A stretch of 64,000 nucleotides of DNA from Palsa-1447 sp964414785 (GTDB taxonomy: Bacteria; Verrucomicrobiota; Verrucomicrobiia; Opitutales; Opitutaceae): positions 48,110 to 112,109 of the forward strand of contig CAYPXZ010000009.1 of assembly GCA_964414785.1 (NCBI GenBank), in the 5' to 3' direction. The notes under the pieces are model-generated. The model saw only the letters and a list, made by a program, of their open reading frames with translations. It had not been told where the DNA came from and ran no database searches. This document shows, in pieces, positions 15,606-23,946 of this stretch (its first letter is position 1; each line of letters starts with the position of its first letter). The translations under genes and the position numbers were made by a program.

Positions 15606-16553
15606 TCAGCCGCCGTGCTCGGCGAGCCAGCGCTCGGCATCGATGGCTGCCTGGCAGCCCATTCCCGCCGCCGTGATCGCCTGGCGGTAGACGTGGTCGG
15701 CGCAGTCGCCTGCGACATAGACGCCAGGCACCTTGGTGCGGACCTGCGAGCCCGCGGCGGGGACGAAATAGCCATTGGCGTCGACCTCGAGCGCCGGCGC
15801 GAAGGGCGCAGAATTGGGGACATGGCCGATGGCGACGAAGACGCCCTTGACCGGGAGGACCCGCTCGGCGCCCGTCTTCACGTGCCTCACCTTCAGCCCG
15901 CTGACCGCGCCCTCGGGGACCCCGACGACCTCGAGCGGCACGCTGTCCCAGACGGGCTCAATCTTGGCGTGCGACGTCGCGCGCTCCGCCATGATCTTCG
16001 ACGCCCTGAGCGAGTCCCGGCGGTGGACCAGGTAGACCTTGCTCGCGAAACGCGTCAGGAAGAGGGCCTCCTCGGCGGCGCTGTCGCCGCCGCCTATCAC
16101 CGCGACCTCCATCTTCCGGTAGAAGGCGCCGTCGCAGGTCGCGCAGGTCGTCACGCCCTTGCCGCCGTAGAGTTCCTTCTCGCCGGGGATCCCGGTCATC
16201 CGGGGGGAGGCGCCCGTCGCGATGATCACGGTCTTCGCGAGGATCGTCCTGTCGTTGCAGATGAGCTTCCTCGGCATCGACGCGAAGTCGACCGACTGCA
16301 CGAGGGCCTGCTCGAACCTCGTGCCGAACTTCGCCGCCTGCTTGCGCAGGTTGTCCATGAGCTGGAAGCCGTCGACCCCCTCGGGGAATCCCGGGAAATT
16401 CTCGACCTCGCTGGTCGTCGTCAATTGTCCGCCGGGAAGCGGGCCCTCGATGACGAGCGGGCTCAGGTTGGCCCGGGCCGTGTAGACGGCGGCCGTGAGG
16501 CCGGCGCAGCCTGTGCCAACGATGACGACATTCTCCACAGGGGGATGGGACAT
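15606..16553 (-). CDS. trxB: Thioredoxin reductase
   Basis: The 315-residue flavoenzyme has the FAD-binding start VVIVGTGCAGLTAAVYTAR, redox-active Cys137 and Cys140 in CATCDGAF, the NADPH-binding loop GGGDSAAEEALFLTRF and C-terminal GVYVAGDCADHVYRQAITAAGMGCQAA-type FAD block. It reduces thioredoxin with NADPH in the cytosol. Length and motif order match low-molecular-weight bacterial TrxB. It lies upstream of the Fur/suf operon on the same strand, but the 140-bp gap with its own operator suggests separate control. Confidence 0.95.
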   Translation of the reverse strand: MSHPPVENVVIVGTGCAGLTAAVYTARANLSPLVIEGPLPGGQLTTTSEVENFPGFPEGVDGFQLMDNLRKQAAKFGTRFEQALVQSVDFASMPRKLICNDRTILAKTVIIATGASPRMTGIPGEKELYGGKGVTTCATCDGAFYRKMEVAVIGGGDSAAEEALFLTRFASKVYLVHRRDSLRASKIMAERATSHAKIEPVWDSVPLEVVGVPEGAVSGLKVRHVKTGAERVLPVKGVFVAIGHVPNSAPFAPALEVDANGYFVPAAGSQVRTKVPGVYVAGDCADHVYRQAITAAGMGCQAAIDAERWLAEHGG

Positions 16554-16749
16554 AAAGATGGTTAGGTAAACACAGAGATGCAGAGCGCGTCCAGCGCAAC
16601 CACGGATATGTAACCGACTGGAAACGGTTGCCGCCGAGGCGATTGGCCGCGGGGCCCGCTCCGCCGAAGGTTGCGTCCTGCGCGGTTCACCGTTTCCTTG
16701 ATGCTCAGGAACGCCGCCACCCGATTTTCAAGCCTTCGGAGGACACCCC

Positions 16750-17859
16750 ATGATCTCACAACTTAAGACCCCAATCCGCACACCCGGCCGCCTGGCGGCC
16801 TACGCCGCCGCCGTCATCCTGGCTGCGGGCCTCGCCGTCTCGGCCGCCGCGGCCGTTGAGGCGACCTTGTCCCCCGTGGATGCGGCCCGACGCGACGGCC
16901 TCCCGAGGAAGGTGCTTGTGGGCACCATGGTCTGCGGGCCGGAGCTCTTCACCCTCTCGCTCGAGAGGCGCCTGCAGAGGATGGACGAGTCCCTCGACTC
17001 CATCGCGGCCCAGGCCAAGTCCGGCTACCCGGGCAAGCGGCTTGACCTCGTCATCCTCCCCGAGGCCTTCCTCTCGCACCCGGGCGACACGGTCGGCGTC
17101 GAGGCCGTGAGGCTTTCCGAGGTCCAGGAACCGATCGCCGCGGGCGCCAGGCGCCTTGGCAGCTACCTGATCGTCCCCATGCTCCTCAACGAGTCGGGCG
17201 CCGCGCCCCTCTACAGCAACGTGGCGGTCCTCTTCGACAGGTCGGGGAAGGTCGCGGGGATCTACCGCAAGGTCCATCCCGTGGCGCCGGAGGGCAGCGA
17301 CGTCATCGAGACCGGCACAAAGCCCGGCGGCAGCTTCCCGGTGTTCGATTGCGACTTCGGGCGCGTGGGGATCCAGATCTGCTTCGACATGCTCTATGCC
17401 GACGGATGGGCGGCCCTCGCCAAGCAGGGCGCCGAGATCGTGGCGCTGCCGACGGCCTCGCCCCAGACAACCTACCCCTCGTTCTACGCCCAGCAGCACC
17501 GGTACTACGTGGTCAGCGCCGCCCCGCGCGACCACGCCGCGTTCTACAGCCCCGTGGGCCTCATCGAGACCGAGGTCACCCAGCCGGGCACGCTGGTGCA
17601 CGAGATCGACCTGTCCTACGCCCTCATCCACTGGGAGTCGTTCCTCGAGGAGGGCCAGGCCTTCGCGCGCAAGTACGGAGACAGGGCGGGATTCCTCTAT
17701 TACCGTGACCAGGACGAGGGGATATTCTGGTCAAACGACCCCGCGGTGCCGATCGGCAAGATGCTCTCGAGCCTCGGCCTAAGGGAGATGAGCGAAAGCG
17801 TGGAGCGCATTCGCAGGGTGCAGGACACGGCGCGGGGCGGTGCACCGCTCTCGCCCTAG
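16750..17859 (+). CDS. Secreted nitrilase-superfamily carbon-nitrogen hydrolase
   Basis: The 369-residue protein begins with a signal peptide (LAAYAAAVILAAGLAVSAAAA), so it is exported. The nitrilase Glu-Lys-Cys triad is visible: Glu in DLVILPEAFLS, Lys in GIYRKVHPV and Cys in GIQICFDMLYADGW. The family hydrolyses C-N bonds of amides or nitriles; the substrate is not predictable. An exported member is less common than cytosolic ones. GGAGG precedes the ATG by a normal distance (16737-16749). It diverges from trxB and converges on uvrD. Confidence 0.85.
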   Translation: MISQLKTPIRTPGRLAAYAAAVILAAGLAVSAAAAVEATLSPVDAARRDGLPRKVLVGTMVCGPELFTLSLERRLQRMDESLDSIAAQAKSGYPGKRLDLVILPEAFLSHPGDTVGVEAVRLSEVQEPIAAGARRLGSYLIVPMLLNESGAAPLYSNVAVLFDRSGKVAGIYRKVHPVAPEGSDVIETGTKPGGSFPVFDCDFGRVGIQICFDMLYADGWAALAKQGAEIVALPTASPQTTYPSFYAQQHRYYVVSAAPRDHAAFYSPVGLIETEVTQPGTLVHEIDLSYALIHWESFLEEGQAFARKYGDRAGFLYYRDQDEGIFWSNDPAVPIGKMLSSLGLREMSESVERIRRVQDTARGGAPLSP

Positions 17860-17872
17860 AGCCCCGCGGCCC

Positions 17873-19900
17873 TCACCAGGCCTGCAGGCGCTTGATCTTT
17901 AGTTGCTGGTAGAGGTCCGGTGAGAGTTCCTGCAGGAAGCGGCTCGGCGTGTTCATCATGCCTCCCGGCCCCGGGCGCGACGCGATCTTCGGGTAGCATA
18001 GGTACAGCTCGTTCCTTGCGCGGGTGACGGCCACGTAGAAGAGACGCCTCTCCTCCTCGACATCACCCGCCTCTATCGAGCGCCTGCCGGGGAACTGCCC
18101 GTCGGCCAGGCCGATCAGGAAGACGACATCGTACTCGAGCCCCTTCGCCTGGTGGACCGTGGTCAGCTTGATGGCGTCGGTCTCCGGGTCGACGTGGCGG
18201 TCGCTGGTCTCGCTGTTTAAGAGGAGGATCTGCGCCAGGAAGTCCTGCGTCTCCTCGAAGCGCTGGGCGAACCCGACCAGCGCCTTAAGCTCCTCCAGCC
18301 GGTCGGTGTAGTCGGCATAGGCCCCCTTCAGGTAGTCGCCGTACCAGCCGTCGATCGCCGTCTCAACGGCGTCGGACGGCGTCGATGTCTTCATCGACTC
18401 GGATACCTGGCCGAGCGAGACGACGAGCGAGTCCCATTCGGACTTCGCATCCTTGGCCACCTTGGCCCGCACGTCCTCTGCGCTGAGCGCGTCGATGAAG
18501 TCCTTCTGGAAATCCTTCGCATGGTGCAGGGCGGCGGCGTGGATCTTCTGGGCGCCCTTCTCCCCGACCTTCGGCAGCAGGACCGCGATCCGCTCCCAGG
18601 CCTGGGAGTCGGAGGGGTTGTAGACGAACCTCAGGAGCGCCACCAGGTCGCGGATGTGCTGGCGCTCGAAGAACTTCACGCCGCTCGTGATGTGGTAGGG
18701 TATCCCGGCCCGGGCCAGGGCTATCTGGGTCTCGACCGCGATGAAGTGCGAGCGGTAGAGGACGGCGATGTTGCTGAGGGAGACCCCCTCGTCCTCGTGG
18801 AGCGAGCGGACCCGCTTCACGACAAACTCCGCCTGCTCGCGGTCGTCCATCGCCTGGACGACGTAGGGCTTCTCCATGTGGCCGCGGGCGGCGCGCAGCT
18901 CCTTGTCGAAGTGCCTGCCCTTGGGCTGCGCCATCAGGACCCCGTTCGCCAGGTTCAGGATCTCGGGAGTCGACCGGTAGTTGGTCTCGATCCGGTGGAT
19001 CACGGTACCGGGATGGCGCTCCGGGAACGACATGATGTTCTCGAAGTTCGCACCGCGCCACGAGTAGATGCACTGCGCGTCGTCGCCCACGGCCATCACG
19101 CGGTGGTGACTGCCGATCGTGTCGACGATCTGCGCCTGGAGGGTGTTCGTGTCCTGGTACTCGTCGACGAGCACGTGGCGGAACCGCTGCGTGAAGTACT
19201 CGGCGACGTCCGGGGCCTGCCTAAGGAGCGCGAGCCAGTGCTCCAGGAGGTCGTCGTAGTCGCAGACCTTCTGCTCGCGTTTTTTCAGGTCGTAGGCCTT
19301 CGCAAACGCCGGGAGCCGGTCGCTGATCTCCGCGTAGTGGGGGAAGTACTTCTCGACCGTCGCCTCCACCGAGAGCTGGGTGTTGCGCGCGAGCGAGATG
19401 ATCCCGAAGAGGGGCCCCGGCCTCGGGCGGGTCTTGTCCTTGAAGAAGAGCTTGTCCTGGGACTCGACGACCTGCTTCAGGAGGCGCTCGGCCTCCTCGG
19501 CGTCGAGGATCGTGAACGTGCGCGCAAGCCCGATGGCCTCCCCGTACATCCTTAGGGCCCGGTGCCCGATCGAGTGGAACGTGCCCCCCCAGAAGCGCTT
19601 CGGCTCGATGCCGGTCAGCTCCTGGACCCGGTGGAGCATCTCCTTGGCGGCCTTGTTCGTGAAGGTGAGCAGGAGGATCTCGCCCGGGCGGACTCCCTGC
19701 GAGAGGAGCCAGGCGACGCGGTAGGTGAGGGTGCGCGTCTTGCCGGAGCCCGCGCCCGCCAGGACCAGAAGCGGGCCGGGCTCCGCCGTCACCGAGAGGT
19801 ACTGGTCCTCGTTGAGCTGCGCCTTGAAGTCGATCTGGGGGACCGACTCGGGCGAAGGCAGGCTATCGAGGACAAAATCCATGGGCGCGGCAATCTGCAC
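17873..19900 (-). CDS. UvrD/PcrA-type DNA helicase
   Basis: The ~675-residue protein is a superfamily 1A 3'-5' helicase with Walker A VLAGAGSGKTRTLTYRV, Walker B LVDEYQDTN, motif III GDDAQCIYSWRGA, motif IV ETNYRST, motif V TVHQAKGLEYDVVFLIGL and motif VI RLFYVAVTRARNELYL. Such enzymes act in nucleotide excision and mismatch repair and in replication restart. The frame can start at the GTG at 19900 (2 bp from the MFS stop) or the ATG at 19882; neither has a clear ribosome site. It is last in the pyrH-frr-proB-MFS chain. Assignment between UvrD, PcrA and Rep is not possible from sequence alone. Confidence 0.9.
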   Translation of the reverse strand: MQIAAPMDFVLDSLPSPESVPQIDFKAQLNEDQYLSVTAEPGPLLVLAGAGSGKTRTLTYRVAWLLSQGVRPGEILLLTFTNKAAKEMLHRVQELTGIEPKRFWGGTFHSIGHRALRMYGEAIGLARTFTILDAEEAERLLKQVVESQDKLFFKDKTRPRPGPLFGIISLARNTQLSVEATVEKYFPHYAEISDRLPAFAKAYDLKKREQKVCDYDDLLEHWLALLRQAPDVAEYFTQRFRHVLVDEYQDTNTLQAQIVDTIGSHHRVMAVGDDAQCIYSWRGANFENIMSFPERHPGTVIHRIETNYRSTPEILNLANGVLMAQPKGRHFDKELRAARGHMEKPYVVQAMDDREQAEFVVKRVRSLHEDEGVSLSNIAVLYRSHFIAVETQIALARAGIPYHITSGVKFFERQHIRDLVALLRFVYNPSDSQAWERIAVLLPKVGEKGAQKIHAAALHHAKDFQKDFIDALSAEDVRAKVAKDAKSEWDSLVVSLGQVSESMKTSTPSDAVETAIDGWYGDYLKGAYADYTDRLEELKALVGFAQRFEETQDFLAQILLLNSETSDRHVDPETDAIKLTTVHQAKGLEYDVVFLIGLADGQFPGRRSIEAGDVEEERRLFYVAVTRARNELYLCYPKIASRPGPGGMMNTPSRFLQELSPDLYQQLKIKRLQAW

Positions 19901-21148
19901 TCACGCCTGTTTGGAAGCGAGCTCGACCGTTCGCGCCTCCGGGCCCAGGAGGGCGAGGACCGAGAGGACGATGGCCCCGATCCCGACGACCCATCCCAGG
20001 GAGAAGGCGTAGTCGCCGCCGTGCCTCTCGGCCAGGATCGCCTGGAGGGGGCCGGTGGAGGCCGCAGCCAGGTTTCCCAGCTGGTAGGCGAGTCCGGGGA
20101 AGGTGCCCCGGACCTCGACCGGGGAGAGCTCATTCAGGTGCGCGGGCACGACGCCCCAGGCGCCCTGGACCGCGAACTGGATCAGGAACGCCCCGACCGC
20201 CAGGCCGACGATCGAGCTCGAGCCGACCCACAGCGGGATCATCGGTATCGACAGCAGCGCGCTGATCGCGATCGCCCGGCACCGGCCTATCCGCTGCGAG
20301 AACGCGCCAAAGAACATCCCGCCCGCGATCGCGCCGATGTTGTAGATGATCGTCACCTTGAATGCGGTCTCCAGGGGATAGCCGCGCTGCTTCTCCAGGA
20401 ACGCGCTCGGGTAGAGGTCCTGCGTCCCGTGGCTGAAGAAGTTGAAGGCGGTCATGAGGGCGACCATGTAGAGGAAGAGGGGCCAGCGGGTCCTTAGGGT
20501 CGACCATATGCCGGCGCGGGCCCCCGTCGCGTCCGCCCGGACACGGGAGCGGTTCGCGACCCACGCCGGGGACTCGTCGACGCCGTACCTGATGAAGATG
20601 ACCAGGACCGCCGGCAGGGCCCCCACGATGAACATTCCCCTCCAGCCGAAGTGGGGGAATACGAGCCAGTAGGTGAGCGCGGCGAGGAGGTTGCCCGCGG
20701 GGTAGCCCTCCTGGAGGATCCCCGAGAGGAGCCCGCGGCTCTTCATGGGGGCCGACTCCATCGCGAGCGAGGCGCCGACCCCCCACACTCCGCCCATGCC
20801 GATCCCGAATATCGCCCGCAGGACGAGGAAGGCGCCCAGGGTCGGGGCGAAGGCCGAGAGGAGCTCCACGGCGGCATAGAGGAGGATGCTCCCCATGAGC
20901 GCCGGGCGCCGTCCGTAGCGGTCGGCGACAAGCCCGAAGACCATCGCGCCGACGGGCCTCATCGCGAGCGTCAGGAAAATCGCGTAGGAGACCGACTTGA
21001 TGTCGGTGTGGAACTCCGCGGCGACGTGCCGCACGACCATGACGAGGATGAAGAAGTCGAACGCGTCGAGCATCCAGCCCAGGTAGGCCGCGGTGAACGC
21101 CCTCCTCTGGGCGCTCGTCATCTCCCGGAAGTGGGAGAGGGGGTTCAA
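19901..21148 (-). CDS. MFS transporter, SHS/aromatic-acid symporter type
   Basis: The 415-residue protein has about 12 hydrophobic segments and the MFS loop 2-3 motif GLVADRYGRRPALMG. The N-terminal pattern YLGWMLDAFDFFILVMVV, with charged DAFDF in the first helix, is typical of sialate/carboxylate and aromatic-acid proton symporters, so an organic acid substrate is likely. I chose the TTG at 21148, overlapping the proB stop (TTGA), because the cytoplasmic leader LSHFREMTSAQRRAF matches full-length homologues; an ATG exists at 21121. Its place between proB and uvrD does not reveal the substrate. Confidence 0.8.
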   Translation of the reverse strand: MNPLSHFREMTSAQRRAFTAAYLGWMLDAFDFFILVMVVRHVAAEFHTDIKSVSYAIFLTLAMRPVGAMVFGLVADRYGRRPALMGSILLYAAVELLSAFAPTLGAFLVLRAIFGIGMGGVWGVGASLAMESAPMKSRGLLSGILQEGYPAGNLLAALTYWLVFPHFGWRGMFIVGALPAVLVIFIRYGVDESPAWVANRSRVRADATGARAGIWSTLRTRWPLFLYMVALMTAFNFFSHGTQDLYPSAFLEKQRGYPLETAFKVTIIYNIGAIAGGMFFGAFSQRIGRCRAIAISALLSIPMIPLWVGSSSIVGLAVGAFLIQFAVQGAWGVVPAHLNELSPVEVRGTFPGLAYQLGNLAAASTGPLQAILAERHGGDYAFSLGWVVGIGAIVLSVLALLGPEARTVELASKQA

Positions 21149-22260
21149 AGGAGAGCCAGGTCGTTGCGGTGCACGACCTCTATCCGGTTGCGGCTCGGGT
21201 AGAGGGCCCGCAGCTCCTCACCCTTCTTCCCCGCCACGTGCGGGATCTCGTCCGAGGCGAAGGAGGACTTGCCGCGGGCGATCACGGCGCCGTCCGGCCC
21301 CGCGATGTCGACCACGTCGCCCGCCGCGAAGTCGCCCCGGGCTCCGGTGACCCCGACGGCGAGGAGGCTGCGGCCCTCATCCCTAAGTACCGGGACGGCG
21401 CAGGCGTTGACCGTGATCGTCCCCGAGGGCCTCTGGAAGTACGCGAGCCAGGACTTCCTTGACTCGAGCGGGAGCCCGCTCGGGACGAAGAAGGTCCCGT
21501 GGCCCGTGCCTGCGAGAAGCCGCGCGATGATCCCCGGCTCGGCCCCGTTGGCGATGAAGACCCCGCAGCCGGATTTTGTCGCCAGCCGGGCGGCCGAGAT
21601 CTTGCTCACCATGCCCCCGACCGCGGTCTCGCTCGTCGTCCCGCCGGCCATGGCCTCTATCTCCGGGGTTATCCTCTCTACGACGGGCACGATCCTGCCC
21701 GTCCCCTTCAGGTCGATGAGGCCCGGGGCCGTCGAGAGGATGAGGAGAAACTGCGCCCGCACGAGGCTGGCGACCATCGCGGAGAGCGTGTCGTTGTCGC
21801 CGAAGCGGATCCCGGCGATCTCGGCCGCGCTGACCGCGTCGTTCTCGTTGATGATGGGGACGGCCCCGTAGCCGATCACCTGCGCGAGCGTCTCCTTGAC
21901 CCCGAGGTGCCGCGCCCGGGCGCGCAGGTCCTCGTGCGTCAGAAGCACCTGGGCGACCGTGATTCCGTGGGGCGCGAACCCGGCCTGCCAGGTCTCCATC
22001 AGGAGGCTCTGGCCGACGGCGGCGCACGCCTGCTTCTTCGCCGTGTCCGACGGCCTCCTTGAGAGGCCGAGGCGGCCCATCCCGAGGCCAATGGCGCCCG
22101 AGGAGACGACGATCACCTCGGTGCCGGACGCCCTGAGCGCCGCCAACTGGGCGCAGACGTCGGCGATCCGTCCCGTGTCAAGGCGGCCGACTCCGGACGT
22201 CAGGACGCCCGTGCCGAGCTTCACGATGACTCGGGCCGGCCTTTTTCGGGGCGTCAGCAT
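21145..22260 (-). CDS. proB: Glutamate 5-kinase with PUA domain
   Basis: The 371-residue protein phosphorylates glutamate for proline synthesis. The amino acid kinase domain (~1-260) shows VIVKLGTGVLT, VVSSGAIGLGMGRLG, VPIINENDAV and FGDNDTLSAMVASLV; the C-terminal ~90 residues form the PUA domain (GSLLAVGVTGARGDFAAGDVVDI-type). The ATG at 22260 is chosen; the GTG at 22275 overlapping the frr stop (GTGA) would add five residues. No proA is adjacent. Confidence 0.93.
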   Translation of the reverse strand: MLTPRKRPARVIVKLGTGVLTSGVGRLDTGRIADVCAQLAALRASGTEVIVVSSGAIGLGMGRLGLSRRPSDTAKKQACAAVGQSLLMETWQAGFAPHGITVAQVLLTHEDLRARARHLGVKETLAQVIGYGAVPIINENDAVSAAEIAGIRFGDNDTLSAMVASLVRAQFLLILSTAPGLIDLKGTGRIVPVVERITPEIEAMAGGTTSETAVGGMVSKISAARLATKSGCGVFIANGAEPGIIARLLAGTGHGTFFVPSGLPLESRKSWLAYFQRPSGTITVNACAVPVLRDEGRSLLAVGVTGARGDFAAGDVVDIAGPDGAVIARGKSSFASDEIPHVAGKKGEELRALYPSRNRIEVVHRNDLALL

Positions 22261-22271
22261 GCCGCCGCCGA

Positions 22272-22817
22272 TCACACTGCGAGGAGTTCCTTCTCCTTGG
22301 CCGTGAAATGGTCCCCGATGTCCTTGATCGCCTTGTCGGTCGCGGCCTGGATGTCCTTCTCAAGGCGCTTCGCCTCGTCCTCCGGGAACTTGGACTTCTT
22401 CAGGGTCTCCATGACGTCGCGGCGGATGTTGCGGATCTGGACCCGGCCCTCCTCGGCGATCCGGGAGGCCGTCTTGACGAACTCCAGCCGGCGCTCGCGG
22501 CTCATGTCGGGCAGCGGGACTCGCACGATCTTGCCGTCGACGACCGGGTTGAAGCCCAGGTTCGCGACCTGGATCGCCTTCTCGATCGCTTTGGTGAGGC
22601 TCGCATCCCACGGCTGGATCTGGATCATCCGCGAGTCGGGGGTCGTGATCGCGGCGCATTCCTTCAGGCGCATCTGGGAGCCGTAGGCCTCCACCATGAC
22701 GCCCTCCACCATCGTGGGCGTGGCCTTTCCAGTGTGGATCGACGCAAACTCGTGGGTCGAGTGGTCCAGGGCCTTCTTCATCTTGGCGTTGGTATCGTTG
22801 AGCAGGGGATGTGACAT
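22272..22817 (-). CDS. frr: Ribosome recycling factor
   Basis: The 181-residue protein is a full-length RRF, which with EF-G splits post-termination ribosomes. Visible blocks are MKKALDHSTHEFASIHTGKA near the N-terminus, VEAYGSQMRLKECAAITTPD, IQPWDASLTKAIEKAI and the C-terminal helix RNIRRDVMETLKKSKFPEDE. It starts 27 bp after pyrH, reproducing the widely conserved pyrH-frr pair, and ends overlapping the potential proB GTG. Confidence 0.97.
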   Translation of the reverse strand: MSHPLLNDTNAKMKKALDHSTHEFASIHTGKATPTMVEGVMVEAYGSQMRLKECAAITTPDSRMIQIQPWDASLTKAIEKAIQVANLGFNPVVDGKIVRVPLPDMSRERRLEFVKTASRIAEEGRVQIRNIRRDVMETLKKSKFPEDEAKRLEKDIQAATDKAIKDIGDHFTAKEKELLAV

Positions 22818-22844
22818 GGGAGCGGGGGTTTGAACGTTGTGGGC

Positions 22845-23591
<747 letters not shown>

Positions 23592-23698
23592 GAATGAAAC
23601 GATTGCGCAAATAGGGCGTCAACTCCCCAGTGCAATCGGCTCGATTACGCCATTGACGCGGCTATCGTCCGGCTAGCACGTTCTTCGGTTCTGTTTTC

Positions 23699-23772
23699 TG
23701 CCTGGTGGTGTAAAGGTAGCACAGGTGACTTTGACTCACCTAGTCCTGGTTCGAATCCAGGCCGGGCAGCCA
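23699..23772 (+). tRNA. tRNA-Gln (anticodon UUG)
   Basis: The cloverleaf folds fully: acceptor TGCCTGG/CCGGGCA, anticodon stem GGTGA/TCACC with loop CTTTGAC (anticodon TTG), and T-stem CCTGG/CCAGG with loop TTCGAAT. The discriminator G is followed by an encoded CCA. It stands alone between pyrH and the GH2 gene. Confidence 0.95.
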
Positions 23773-23946
23773 ATTCTGGACTATGGCGGAGGCGCCCCTT
23801 GGCAATAGGTCGCCTGCGGCAAGGAAAGGAGGAGCCTAACCTGCCTGCGCCCGATGGGGATAAGGATTCGGGCCGACCGGGGTCCGTAGGCGAGGCGGGC
23901 CTTGGATTTGGTTGATGACCCGGGCCCCGGCGACTACACGTGGCGG